From positions 18,037,001 to 18,101,000 of the forward strand of contig NC_088345.1 in the NCBI RefSeq assembly GCF_036884655.1: DNA of 64,000 nucleotides, given 5' to 3'. The stretch comes from Musa acuminata AAA Group. Taxonomy: Eukaryota > Streptophyta > Magnoliopsida > Zingiberales > Musaceae. The notes below the pieces were generated by a model. That model was given only the letters and a program-made list of their open reading frames with translations, searched no databases and was not told the origin of the DNA. Below are positions 1 through 10,793 of the stretch, one piece after another; the stretch's first letter is position 1; each line of letters begins with the position of its first letter. Made by a program: the position numbers and the translations under genes.

Positions 1-309
1 TGTTTCATATTTTATAGTGATAGTTCATTTTATATATTCTTATGCTTCTAGTATCCCTATACTCTTTGGTTCAAATTATTCAGAATGATTAAAGTATGGA
101 AAATTCACATTGAGCATATTAGATCTTGACTTAGTATTGCTTGTTGAAAGGGTCGTAGACTTAATGATAAAAATACTATAGAATAAATTAATAAAATAAA
201 CATTTGATTGAAAAAGATCTAATATGCTTAGTTTAATATTTATAAGAATGACGATTGTAAATAATATAAAAACTTCATTATCAATTGCAACTAGTACATA
301 GGAATCTTT
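1..309. other. AT-rich stretch, probably leader or gag start of old copia element CA
   Basis: No open frame or motif is recognisable here. It lies directly upstream of degraded copia gag on the + strand, so it is probably the leader or the decayed N-terminal gag of the same element. The left end of that element lies outside the window. Confidence 0.35.
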
Positions 310-692
310 AAAGGCTATTAAAAATATTTAAATCTACTGATAAGTCATTGGCCAGCATATTAATGAAGAAATTGAATATGGATCAATATGATGGCACTCG
401 AGGGGTTCAAGATCATATCCTTAATATGATTGACAAAGCTATGAAGTTTAAAATATTAGGCATGAATATTGATAAGTCTTTTTTCATGCAGCTCATTCTT
501 AATTCTTTTCCTCCTTAGTTTGGCTCATTCAAGATTCACTATAATACAAATAAGGATATGAGACTTAAATGAGTTGACTAGTACGTATATTCATAAAGAA
601 TTAAGATTAAGACAAGAAAGTTCTTATAATGTTCTAACTACTACTTAAAGAGCTAGTAATAAGAAAATAAGGAAGCGTCATCCATCAAACAA
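310..692 (+). pseudogene. Old copia element CA: degraded gag (UBN2-type) fragment
   Basis: The + strand translates to a decayed copia capsid. Typical blocks are visible, such as KLNMDQYDG, VQDHILNMIDKA, LGMNIDKSFFMQLILNSFPP and LRLRQESSYN, broken by stops and a frame change near 515-600. In Ty1/copia elements this is the central gag domain that assembles the virus-like particle. The fragment ends where E1 is inserted (TSD ATTTG at 693-697) and resumes at 10422 with the zinc-knuckle region of the same gag. Assignment to copia is firm; the exact lineage is not determined. It is the oldest visible layer on the left side of the window and cannot make a protein. Confidence 0.75.
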
Positions 693-837
693 ATTTGTGT
701 TAGGATTGAGAGCACTAAGAGGGGGGGGGGGGGGGGGGGGGTGAATTAGTGTAGCGGAAATCTTACAGCAATTTAAAACCGAAAGGTGCGTTCATTCAAT
801 AAAATCTATTATGATGCAAAAGCCGATTCACAGTTTG

Positions 838-1135
838 TATTTAAGCGCAGTTTGCGTCTAAGCGCATATTGCGTCTAAGAGCAGTTTACGTCTAAACGCA
901 GTTTTACGTCTAAACTCAGTTTTACGTCTAAACGTAGTTTTACGTCTAAACACAGTTTTACGTCTAAACGCAGTTTTGCGTCTGAACGCAGTTTTGCGTC
1001 TGAACGCAGTTTTACGTCTGAACGCAGTTTTGCGTCTGAACGCAGTTTTACGTCTGAACGCAGTTTTGCGTCTAAACGTGGTTTTACGTCTAAACACAGT
1101 TTTGTGTCTAAACGCAGTTTTACATCTAAACGCAG
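838..1135 (-). repeat. 18-bp minisatellite in E1 3' LTR
   Basis: About 16 tandem copies of an 18-bp unit, roughly ACGTCTAAACGCAGTTTT on the + strand, with C/T and A/G variants. Because the period is a multiple of three and the unit lacks stops in several frames, it produces long fake frames with FRRKTA-like repeats. Confidence 0.9.
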
Positions 1136-1682
1136 AAACTGAACTTTGAAAGTCTTTTTGTGAATGTGCAGAAAGCAGTTCGCAGTTATGAATGGAATCA
1201 AAGCGTAAGCGTAAACTGCGATGTAAAGATCATACGAAAACACTGATTTACGTCTCAATGCAGATTCGGAAAGATCTGAACTTAGAGAATCGTTCGTAAA
1301 AGTGCAGAGGGCAGTAGCTATGTAGGAGGTTTGCATTAATGATAAAGTGCTAAAAAATAAACGCAAACCAGAGATTTAGAGTGGTTCGGTCAGTCTTGAC
1401 CTACTCCACTTTTGGCTTCCTCCACCGATGTGGTTGCCGACGTCAACTAGAGGCCTTCCTTCAATAGGCGAAGGCCAACTGCCCTTTTATAGTTTCTCTC
1501 CTTTTGACAGGCTCAGGAGACAACCTTTACAGATCCTTTCTCTCCTCTCTTTACAACTCAAGACTTTGAAGAACAAAAAGAGGAGAACTTTTGGACTTTA
1601 CACAATTTTGAGCTCTTAGAATCACAGAAAAGATCAGGAATTCGGAGTGGATCTGTATCCTTTCTGTGCTGAACGGGTGGGG

Positions 1683-1690
1683 TATTTATA
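1683..1690 (-). promoter_or_regulatory. TATA box of E1 3' LTR
   Basis: The - strand reads TATAAATA within GGCCTATAAATACC. The same site sits at the same LTR position in all SIRE-type copies in the window, directly downstream (element sense) of the palindrome array. Confidence 0.6.
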
Positions 1691-1749
1691 GGCCCTAACC
1701 TAGTTCAAATTTAGAGCTCAAAACGATCAAATCCCGGAATTCCGGGATC

Positions 1750-2250
1750 AGGCGGTTGCACCTCTTGACTGGAGAGGTTGCACCGCCTGGCAGAGCTCGA
1801 AGACTGAGCTCAGGCGGATGCACCTCTCTATCAGGGGTGGTTGCACCTTTCTGCCAGAGCTCGAAGATCGAGCTCAGGCGGTGCATCTCCTGACCAGAGA
1901 GGTTGCACCTCTCTACCAAAGGTGGTTGCACCTCTCTGCCAGAGGTGGTTGCACCTCTCTGCCAGAGCTAGAAGACCGAGCTCAGGCGGTGCATCTCCTG
2001 TCCAGAGAGGTTGCTCCTCTCTGCCAGAGCTCGAAGACCGAGCTCGGTGGTTGCACCTCTTGGCAGAGCTCGAAACTTGAGCTCCGGCGGTGCTACCTCT
2101 TGACAGAGGAGGTTGCACCGCCCAGTCTCGCTTGGAGACTGAGCCCTAGGCGGTTGCACCTCTTGGCTGGGGCGGTTGCACCGCCTAGTCTCGCTGGGAG
2201 ACATAGCCTGGGAGGTTGCACCTCTTGGCTGGGGCGGTTGCACCTCCCAC
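1750..2250 (-). repeat. Array of GC-rich palindromes in E1 3' LTR (U3)
   Basis: The segment is built from short inverted repeats of three kinds: GGCGGTTGCACCGCC, AGAGGTTGCACCTCT, and GAGCTCGAAGACCGAGCTC. They are repeated with variations and joined head to tail. The array lies just upstream of the TATA box in element sense. Confidence 0.85.
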
Positions 2251-2775
2251 AACAACTTGGGTCCGAATGGGTTGAACCATTCGACCCAATTTTGAGTTCT
2301 TCAGGGGCCTAATTGCCCCAGGATTAAGCTAATGGGATCACCTCCCATTTCTAACTTAATCAACGTGCTAACTATGATTAAATCTAAGACAATTTCTGCA
2401 GCTTTGCTTCGGTACGTCAATCGCTTCTTCCGGCGAGTTTTCGGCGAACTTCCGTCAATCATCCGATGAACCCTCGGTGATGCTTCTGCGGACTTCCGGC
2501 AAACTCCTGGATTTTGCGACGATCCACTTGGCAAGTTCCGACGAGCTTCGCTTGGCAAGCTTCCGGACTTCTCGGATCTGTTCTCGCAGAACCTCCGACG
2601 ACCGTCCGAACTTCCGTCGAACTCTCGAACTCCCAATGTGATCATGATCTTGACTCCGGCGCAACTCCTGCTGCTTGTCTAACTTTCATCGTAGTTAATC
2701 CTGCACACTTATCTCAACACATAGATTAGACAACAAATGATAATTGACTTCATCATCAAAATCCGAGATTCAACA

Positions 2776-2791
2776 ATCTCCCCCTTTTTGA
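2776..2791 (-). other. Polypurine tract of E1
   Basis: On the - strand AAAAAGGGGGAGAT lies immediately before the 3' LTR start TGTTGAATC, the expected position of the plus-strand DNA primer. Confidence 0.85.
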
Positions 2792-3625
2792 TGATGACAA
2801 TCAATTGATAATGGAGTTATCCTTAACTCCCCGTATCTATATGCTATTGTTGAGATAAGTCAACCTTGAATTCAAGACCTAAGAATTCAAGTGACGTATT
2901 GATAAGTTAGATCAGTTAAACTTATCAATACTCTCATCATGATACTCATCATGATATATCTCTTCAAGAATGATGTCAAAGCTTGACATACATCATCAAG
3001 TTTGTATGATTGTGTTTGTAACTATTCACCATGTAATTGAACATTATCATTTAAAGCTGCGAGGGACTATTACATGATGCACACATATTATCATTCTAGC
3101 AAGTTTGCATTTACTTCACAAGATAGGATATCAACTCAAGACATAATGCAAACTATAGCACACGTTCATATATCTCTTGGTGATGCAAGGATGGCATAAC
3201 CATAACATAGTTTATAGCATCACCCAAGTATTTGCAACATAGACATGATTATGGCAGTGTTTATCAATTCATATGTTTCTCCCCCTTTGTCATCAACAAA
3301 AAGCATGGTAATTGTGATACGAGGAAAACAATATTAGCAAGCTTATAGAGGAATTTTGCATAGATTGCTTTGAACACTTCTTCCTCTTTTTTATGAAAGT
3401 GGAATCACTTTATCCCGCAAAGATATTACAGGATGAAATACATACACAGGAATCACTTTATCAGATTTATTTCAGGAACTTATTTTTCATGAAAGTGTAC
3501 GAATAAATCTGTTTTATAGCATTCGAACAAATAAGATGCATTTGGACAAGATTTTGTTGCAGATTTTCATATATAAACATGGTAATCAAGTGATCTGATA
3601 ATTCAATATAGTCTGAAAAATAAGT
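2792..3625 (-). other. E1 non-coding region between pol and 3' LTR
   Basis: This AT-rich segment has no coding frame and no envelope-like gene. It contains a second polypurine tract at 3278-3297 (- strand GATGACAAAGGGGGAGA), about 500 bp upstream of the true PPT. E2 and E3 have a matching tract. Confidence 0.65.
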
Positions 3626-6600
3626 TTATTTATTCGGACACATCAACATTCCTAATTCTTTTCTAATGAAATCAAATTGTTCTTCACTTAGAGGTTTTGT
3701 AAAAATGTCAGCCAGTTGATGTTTAGTATCGATGAACTCTATGGTTACGTCATGATTAGTGACATGATCTCGTATAAAGTGGTGTCTAATATCAATATGT
3801 TTTGTTCTTGAGTGTTGTATAGGATTCTTAGTTAAGCATATTGCACTCGTGTTATCACATTTAATGGGAATATCTTTTAGATTAACTTTGTAATCTTCTA
3901 AAGTGTTTTTCATCCATACAACTTGTGCACAGCATGCACTTGCTGCAATATATTCAGCTTCGGTTGTTGATAGAGCAACCGAGCTTTGTTTCTTAGATGA
4001 CTAGGAAACAAGGGCATGTCCTAAAAATTGACATGATCCTGATGTGCTTTTTCTATCTAGTCTACAGCCAGCGAAGTCCGCATCAGCATAAGCTGTTAAC
4101 TCAAAATTTTCTGATTTTGGATACCATAATCCTAGATTTGTGGTTCCATTAAGATATCTAAGTATTCTTTTGACTGCTTTGAGATGAGATATCTTAGGGT
4201 TTGATTGAAATCTAGCACAAAGTCCTACACTGAACATGATGTCTGGTCTGGTGGTAGTGAGGTAAAGTAAACTTCCTATCATACCCCTATAAGTCTTTTG
4301 ATTGAAGTTTTCTCCACTTTCATCAATTTCTAACTTAGTGGAGGTGCTCATAGGGGTGCTAATAGCCTTTGAGTTGTTCATATTAAACTTTTTTAATAAA
4401 TTCATAGCATATTTAGTTTGACTAATAAAGATGTCGTTGCTTAATTGTTTAATTTGTAAACCTAAGAAGAATGTTAATTCTCCCATTAAGCTCATTTCGA
4501 ATTCAAGACTCATGGTTCTAGCAAAAGATTCACAGAGAGATTCATTTGTAGAGCCAAAGATAATATCATCAACATAAATCTGAACAATGAGAAAATTATT
4601 TTCAAAATTCTTGATAAATAATGTAGTATCAACCTTGCCTTTTATGAAATTATTTTCGATAAGAAATGAACTAAGTCTCTCATACCAAGCCCTTGGGGCT
4701 TGTTTTAAACCATAGAGAGCTTTAGTTAATCTAAACACATGATTAGGGAGGCTATTATTTTCAAATCCAGGAGGTTGTTCAACATAAACTTCTTCGGAAA
4801 TAAACCAATTTAGAAAAGCGCTTTTAACATCCATTTGAAACAGTTTAAAATTATTACTACTAGCATAGGCAAGGAGCATCCTTATGGCTTCTAATCGAGC
4901 CATAGGAGCGAAGGTTTCTTCGTAATCGATACCTTCTTCTTGGTTGAAACCTTTGGCCACTAATCTAGCCTTGTTTCTAACCACGATACCATTTTCATCT
5001 TGCTTGTTTCTGAAGACCCATTTAGTACCAATAACTAAATGGTCATTTGGCCTAGGAACAAGCTTCCACACCTCATTTCTCTCAAATTGATTCAATTCAT
5101 CTTGCATTGCGATAATCCATGAATCATCTTTCATGGCTTCGTCAATGCATTTGGGTTCAATTTGGGAGAGAAAGGCGGCATTTGCACAAAAAGTTTTAAG
5201 AGAAGATCGTGTTTGAACCCCCTTTGACGTGTCTCCTAAGATTAGCTCCTTGGGATGAGCATCTACATACTTCCAATCCTTGGGTAAGGATATTTCGAGA
5301 GTGGATGCATCCAAGTTGCTCGTTGGAGAAGGGGTCTCGTTTAAATTCAAAGAATCAAAATTAACATCTTCGTCAAGATCATTTTTCGTGATTTCGGAAA
5401 TCTCATTGAAAACAACATGAATGGATTCTTCAATAATTAAAGTTCTTTTATTGAAGATACGAAAGGCTTTAGAAACAGTAGAATAACCAAGAAAGATTTC
5501 TTCATCAGATTTAGCATCAAATTTTCCTAAGTTGTCCTTTTCATTTAGGATAAAACACTTACACCCAAATACTTTAAAATATGAAACATTGGGTTTTTTA
5601 TTGTTCCATAACTCATAGGGAGTTTTGGTTAGTAGAGGTCTTACTAGAACTCTATTCAAAATGTAGCATGCAGTATTTACGGCTTCAGCCCAAAAATATT
5701 TGGGTAGGTTGAATTCATTCAACATGGTTCTTGCCATTTCTTGTAAATTTCGATTTTTTCTTTCTACAACTCCATTTTGTTGAGGATTTCTAGGAGTAGA
5801 GAAATTATGATTGTATCCATTGAGTTCACAAAATTCTTGGAAATCATGGTTTTGAAATTCACCACCATGATCACTTCTAATTGACGAAATCATAGAACCT
5901 TTCTCATTCTGAACAAGTTTGCAAAACTTGGTAAAATATCTAAGGCATTCACTCTTATGTTTTAAGAAGTAAGTCCATGTGTATCTGCTATAGTCATCCA
6001 CGATGACAAAGGCGTATTTGCTACCTCCTAGGCTTGATGTGGAGATAGGTCCGAACAAATCCATATGGATCAATTGTAAGGGCCTAGAGGTGCTTATTTG
6101 GTTTTTAGATTTATAGCTACTCTTAATTTGTTTACCTAATTGGCAAGCATCACACACATTGTCTTTGATGAACTTGATATGAGGAATTCCTCTTACAAGT
6201 TCTTTGGATGATATTTGAGTGATTAGTTTCATGCTAGCATGACCTAATCTTCTATGCCATATCCAAGCATCCTCATTCAAAGCAGAAAAACACATTTCAT
6301 TACATAAATTATTGATGTCAATAGTGTATACGTTATTTTGTTTTAATGCAATCATAGATATGTTTTTGTGTGGTTTTTCAATGATGCAAGCATTAGATTC
6401 AAATCTGATAATATATCCTTTATCACATAATTGACTAATGCTCAAGAGGTTATGTTTTAAGCTATCCACTAGCAAAACATCTTCAATAGAGAAGTTGGAT
6501 TTGTTACCTATGGTTCCTTTGCCAATGATTTTACCCTTGTTGTTGTCTCCGAAGGTGACATATCCTTCGTCTATGCTAGTGAGCTTAGAGAATTGAGATG

Positions 6601-6676
6601 GATCTCCGGTCATATGCCTTGAGCATCCACTATCAAGGTACCATCTCTTGCTCCTAGCTTGCGATGGTTTAGTTTT
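3626..6676 (-). pseudogene. pol: E1 pol: protease-integrase-RT-RNase H polyprotein with one internal stop
   Basis: The copia domain order is clear. Protease comes first with [12 protein letters not shown] (about 6605-6640). Integrase follows, with a zinc motif (WHRRLGHAS then CDACQLGKQ) and a DDE core ([24 protein letters not shown]). Reverse transcriptase has YVDDIIFGS near 4565-4590. RNase H has AYADADF, and after the break STTEAEYIAAS and DIFTKPL. The frame is open from the UAG that ends gag down to a TAG at 4001-4003, where GHALVS should be followed by tryptophan, and it resumes to 3626. The RT block FLNWF has W where E2 has G. The protein would copy RNA to DNA and integrate it. With the RNase H stop this copy is probably non-functional, though the RT and integrase catalytic residues remain. 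It shares the gag reading frame. Confidence 0.92.
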
Positions 6677-6679
6677 CTA
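6677..6679 (-). other. In-frame UAG between E1 gag and pol
   Basis: The codon string on the - strand is TTC TTG TAG AAA ACT. Gag and protease are in the same frame on either side. E2 has TTC TTG TAG AAA CAT at the homologous codon (17111-17113). This may be a programmed readthrough site or an inherited defect. Confidence 0.6.
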
Positions 6680-8260
6680 CAAGAAAGGATGATGTTTAGG
6701 TACCCATTTGCTTTTGGGTGCCTCACAAATAGATCTACATTTTCTATCATGTTGCATAGAATTTGTCATGGTTCCTTTAGGAACCCAAATCAATTTGCTT
6801 GGACTAATTTTCTTAAATGGACAATAGTGCGTCTTGTGTCCAAACTTGCAACAAAAGTTGCATTTGCTTTGATGTCTAACATGTAAGATGGGGCCTTTTA
6901 TGAAGGTGGTTGGATTTTGGTGAGGACTTCCCACGAATCCAATTCCACTTCTTATGGGAACGTGACCCTTGTTGGTAAGGATCATGTTTAATGACTTGCT
7001 ACCAACCTCGAATTTCTTCAAGGTATCCTTAAGTAGCAAGTTTTCTTTTTGGAGAGTTTCTAGATCATGGCATTTTATGCATGAGCTTAAGCTATCATGA
7101 TGTTCAGCATTTAACTTATCGAAATTACAAATAAGACTATCATGCTGCTTTTTTAGCAATTTGTATTTATTACTAATAGTCTTACACTCATCAAACAATT
7201 CATGGAAAGCATTTAATAATTCATCGAATGATAAATCTGCATCTATTGAATTTGTTACCTCGTCTTCGATGGCCATTAAGGCGTAATGAGCAACTTGCTC
7301 GGTGTTGGACTCCTCTTCTTCGGATGCGCTCGAGTCATCCCATGTTGCTTGAAGAGCCTTCTTCTTTGATGTTCTCCTTTTTACTTGGGGACAATCACTC
7401 TTGTAGTGTCCCAGCTTTTTGCATTCATAGCAGATCACTTGGTCCTTCTTGGGTTCAAGTTTATTTTTTGCATCATTCTTAAACTTGTTTCTTTTAAAGA
7501 ACTTTTTAAACTTTCTTGTTAGAAGTGCCAAGTCATCATCACAGTCCTCATCACTTGAGTTTTCTCTCAAGTGACATTCAGAGGTTTTAAGTGCCATATC
7601 CTTCCTGTTCTTTGGAAGGATGTCTTCTTGCTCTTCATGAGCTTTACAAGTCATTTCGTAGGTCATTAATGACCCGATTAGTTCTTCAAGAGGGAAGTTA
7701 CGCAGATCTTTTGCCTCTTGAATAGCAGTGACTTTAGGATCCCAATTCTTAGGAAGGGATCTTAGTATCTTATTTACGAGTTCAAAATCCGAAAAACTTT
7801 TTCCAAGTCCTTTTAGACCGTTGACGACATCCGTGAAACGGGTAAACATGTCGCCAATGGTTTCACTTGGTTTCATTCGAAAAAGTTCAAAAGAATGTAA
7901 CAACAGATTGATTTTTGACTCTTTCACTCTACTTGTGCCCTCGTGGGTCACTTCGAGTGTGTGCCAAATATCAAATGCAGTTTCGCAAGTTGAAACACGA
8001 TTAAACTCGTTTTTATCAAGTGCGCAAAATAAGGCATTCATAGCCTTTGCATTAAGAGCGAAAGCCTTCTTCTCCAATTCATTCCAATCGATCATTGGAA
8101 GAGAAGACTTTGAAAATCCATTTTCAATAAGGTTCCACAGTTCAAAATCCATAGAAATAAGAAAGATCCTCATTCGTGTCTTCTAGTAGGTGTAGTCCGT
8201 CCCACTGAACATGGGTGGACGTGTAATAGAATGCCCCTCTTGGTTTCCGGCGTATGCCAT
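6677..8260 (-). pseudogene. gag: E1 gag (capsid/nucleocapsid) with one internal stop
   Basis: I place the start at the ATG at 8258-8260 (MAYAGNQEGHSITRPPMF) because the same N-terminus opens the E2 gag. A TAG at 8183-8185 replaces the tryptophan of TYWKTRM, so the intact frame only resumes at MRIFLIS. The UBN2-type capsid region follows (NALFCALDKNEFNR, THEGTSRVKESKI, MKPSETIGDM). Next come an acidic serine stretch, a CCHC zinc knuckle (CYECKKLGHYKSDC near 7390-7440), a coiled-coil-like stretch, and a second Cys/His knuckle CNFCCKFGHKTHYC. The protein would form the particle and bind RNA. It is about 527 codons and ends in the UAG before protease. The single stop probably makes this copy inactive. 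Confidence 0.9.
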
Positions 8261-8296
8261 CTCTCTTGGGTTTTAATCCGTTAGAGAGTTAACCTT

Positions 8297-8308
8297 GCTC
8301 TGATACCA
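8297..8308 (-). other. PBS of E1, initiator tRNA-Met type
   Basis: The - strand reads TGGTATCAGAGC, separated by AT from the end of the 5' LTR at 8311. This matches the 3' end of plant initiator tRNA-Met and sets the element orientation. Confidence 0.9.
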
Positions 8309-8435
8309 ATTGTTAGGATTGAGAGCACTAAGAGGGGGGGGGGGTGAATTAGTGCAGCGGAAATCTTACAGCAATTTAAAACCGAAAGGTGCGTTCGTTC
8401 AATAAAATCTATTATGATGCAAAAGCCGATTCACA

Positions 8436-8742
8436 GTTTGTATTTAAGCGCAGTTTGCGTCTAAGCGCAGATTGCGTCTAAGAGCAGTTTACATCTAAAC
8501 GCAGTTTGCGTCTAAACGTAGTTTTACGTCTAAACTCAGTTTTACGTCTAAACGCAGTTTTACGTCTGAACGCAGTTTTACGTCTGAACGCAGTTTTACG
8601 TCTGAACGCAGTTTTGCGTCTGAACGCAGTTTTGCGTCTGAACGCAGTTTTGCGTCTGAACGCAGTTTTGCGTCTAAACGTGGTTTTACGTCTAAACACA
8701 GTTTTGTGTCTAAACGTAGTTTTACATCTAAACGCAGAAACT
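8436..8742 (-). repeat. 18-bp minisatellite in E1 5' LTR
   Basis: About 17 copies of the unit seen in the 3' LTR. It lies downstream of the TATA box in element sense, so it would be part of the RNA leader. Confidence 0.9.
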
Positions 8743-9284
8743 GAACTTTGAAAGTCTTTTTGTGAATGTGCAGAAAGCAGTGCGCAGTTATGAATGGAAT
8801 CAAAGCGTAAGCGTAAACTGCGATGTAGAGATCGTACGAAAACACCGATTTACGTCTCAATGCAGATTCGGAAAGATCTGAACTTAGAGAATCGTTCGTA
8901 AAAGCGCAGAGGGAAGTATCTATGTAGGAGGTTTGCAGTAATGATAAAGTGCTAAAAAATAAACGCAAACCAGAGATTTAGAGTGGTTCGGTCAGTCTTG
9001 ACCTACTCCACTTTTGGCCTTCTCCACCGATGAGGTTGCCGACGTCAACTAGAGGCCTTCCTTCAATAGGCGAAGGCCAACTGCCCTTTTACAGTTTCTC
9101 TCCTTTTGACAGGCTCAGGAGACAACCTTTACAGATCCTTTCTCTCCTCTCTTTACAACTCAAGACTATGAAGAACAAAAAGAGGAGAACTTTTGGACTT
9201 TACACAATTTTGAGCTCTTAGAATCACAGAAAAGATCAGGAATTCGGAGTGGATCTGTATCCTTTCTGTGCTGAACGGGTGGGG

Positions 9285-9292
9285 TATTTATA
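9285..9292 (-). promoter_or_regulatory. TATA box of E1 5' LTR
   Basis: TATAAATA on the - strand, directly after the palindrome array. This is the likely promoter of the E1 genomic RNA. Confidence 0.65.
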
Positions 9293-9349
9293 GGCCTTAA
9301 CCCAGTTCAAATTTGGAGCTCAAAACGATCAAATCCCGGAATTCCGGGA

Positions 9350-9890
9350 TCAGGCGGTTGAACCTCTTGACTGGAGAGGTTGCACCGCCTGGCAGAGCTC
9401 GAAGACTGAGCTCAGGCGGATGCACCTCTCTGTCAGGGGTGGTTGCACCTTTCTGCCAGAGCTCGAAGACCGAGCTCAGGCGGTGCATCTCCTGACCAGA
9501 GAGGTTGCACCTCTCTGCCAGAGGTGGTTGCACCTCTCTGCCAGAGCTCGAAGACCGAGCTCAGGCGGTGCATCTCCTGTCCAGATAGGTTGCTCCTCTC
9601 TGCCAGAGCTCGAAGACCGAGCTCGATGGTTGCACCTCTTGGCAGAGCTCGAAACTTGAGCTCTGGCGGTGCTACCTCTTGACAAAGGAGGTTGCACCGC
9701 CCAGTCTCGCTTGGAGACTGAGCCCTGGGCGGTTGCACCTCTTGGCTGGGGCGGTTGCACCGCCCAGTCTCGCTAGGAGACATAGCCTAGGCGGTTGCAC
9801 CTCTTGGCTGGGGCGGTTGCACCGCCCAGTCTCGCTGGGAGACATAGCCTGGGCGGTTGCACCTCTTGGCTGGGGCGGTTGCACCTCCCA
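9350..9890 (-). repeat. Array of GC-rich palindromes in E1 5' LTR (U3)
   Basis: Repeated GGCGGTTGCACCGCC, AGAGGTTGCACCTCT and GAGCTC...GAGCTC inverted repeats. The last part repeats a unit with CCCAGTCTCGCTGGGAGAC, itself an inverted repeat, three times. Confidence 0.85.
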
Positions 9891-10421
9891 CAACAACTTG
9901 GGTCCGAATGGGTTGAACCATTCGACCCAATTTTGAGTTCTTCAGGGGCCCAATTGCCCCAGGATTAAGCTAATGGGATCACCTCCCATTTCTAACTTAA
10001 TCAACATGCTAACTACGATTAAATCTAAGACAATTTCTGCAGCTTTGCTTCGGTACGTCAATCGCTTCTTCCGGCGAGTTTCCGGCGAACTTCCGTCGAT
10101 CATCCGATGAACCCTCGGTGATGCTTCTGCGGACTTCCGGCAAACTCCTGGATTTTGTGATGATCCACTTGGCGAGTTCCGACGAGCTTCGCTTGGCAAG
10201 CTTCCGGACTTCTCGGATCTGTTCTCGCAGAACCTCCGACGACCGTCCGAACTTCCGTCGAACTCTCGAACTCCCAACGTGATCATGATCTTGACTCCGG
10301 CGCAACTCCTGCTGCTTGTCTAACTTTCATCGTAGTTAATCCTGCACACTTATCTCAACACATAGATTAGACAACAAATGACAATTGACTTCATCATCAA
10401 AATCCGAGATTCAACAATTTG

Positions 10422-10793
10422 TTAGGTCTAGAAATATTAAGCAAACTAATGAAAAAAAATCTATTACAATAAAATACTTCTTTTATGGCAAGAAAGGATA
10501 CGTGAAAAGTATTTTCTAATATATTAAAAGTCTTAAGCTATTAACACTCGAAGTGTATATAAATGTGATTGAGAGATAATTCGATAGAAAAGTAAAAAAT
10601 TCTCAAATATGACAAGAGTAGTGAATTTTCTGATATATATGATAAATCTGATCAAAATGTTAGCTCTTTTGCTAGATTGTCAGAAAAATGAGATATTTAT
10701 GCTTAGTATGCCTTACCATGTGTCATAGTATAATAATATTGCTGAAAGGCGAAATCGTATTCTTATAGACTTGATTAGGAGCATGATGAACTA
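10422..10793 (+). pseudogene. Old copia element CA: zinc-knuckle and integrase C-terminal remnant
   Basis: The old copia reading continues after E1. First comes a decayed nucleocapsid knuckle (YFFYGKKGYVKS, cysteines lost). At about 10690-10793 there is integrase sequence resembling the copia motif that ends the DDE core (AERRNRILIDLIRSMMNY). Protease and most of integrase are missing between the two, so CA lost that part by deletion. Several stops and frame changes are present. The fragment is cut by solo LTR S1 at 10799 (TSD TTATT at 10794-10798). Confidence 0.7.

Larger units (their letters stand above)
698..2775 (-). repeat. E1 3' LTR
   Basis: A 2078-bp LTR, read on the - strand from TGTTGAATCTCGG to CCTAACA. 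On the + strand it holds, in order: a 21-G run (721-741) inside a GCACTAA/TTAGTG-type inverted repeat, an 18-bp minisatellite (about 838-1135), a TATA box on the - strand (1683-1690), and an array of GC-rich palindromes (about 1750-2250). It is slightly shorter than the 5' LTR because one palindrome unit is missing. Open frames inside it are by-products of the repeats. Confidence 0.9.
698..10416 (-). mobile_element. E1: SIRE/Maximus-type Ty1/copia retrotransposon, structurally complete, - strand
   Basis: The element runs from TGTTAGG at 698 to ATTCAACA at 10416, flanked by a perfect 5-bp duplication ATTTG (693-697 and 10417-10421). It therefore inserted into the gag of old element CA. In its own orientation it reads 5' LTR (8311-10416), PBS (8297-8308), gag, pol, a non-coding 3' region, polypurine tract (PPT) next to 2776, and 3' LTR (698-2775). 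Total length is about 9.7 kb. Gag and pol share one frame with a UAG between them. There are two further single stop codons, one in gag and one in RNase H, so this copy is probably dead although nearly intact. No envelope-like frame follows pol. By-eye comparison of LTR parts suggests about 2-3% divergence. Confidence 0.93.
8311..10416 (-). repeat. E1 5' LTR
   Basis: A 2106-bp LTR carrying the same modules as the 3' copy: an 11-G run (8334-8344) within the inverted repeat, an 18-bp minisatellite (about 8436-8742), a TATA box (9285-9292) and a palindrome array (about 9350-9890). It has one extra palindrome unit near 9770-9835 relative to the 3' LTR. Confidence 0.9.

Noticed and set aside
838..1135. 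Repeat proteins of FRRKTA, RLDVKL or RLNAVL type, also at 8436-8742, 32415-32770, 38090-38440 and 62190-62480
   Set aside because: All come from the 18-bp minisatellite, whose period is a multiple of three. Three frames on two strands are equally open, which argues against coding.
1818..2312. Overlapping frames with HLSARARR or LPELEDRA repeats, also in the E3 and E4 LTRs
   Set aside because: They arise from the palindrome arrays in U3. Many frames on both strands are open at once and none has homology I recognise.
2792..3625. Envelope-like gene downstream of pol, as in soybean SIRE1
   Set aside because: No frame above background and no membrane segment is seen between pol and the PPT in E1, E2 or E3.
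6659..8186. + strand frames across E1 gag (for example 7728-8186)
   Set aside because: They are antisense shadows of the - strand gag frame.
8436..8742. CRISPR-like array
   Set aside because: The units are directly contiguous with no unique spacers, in plant retrotransposon DNA.
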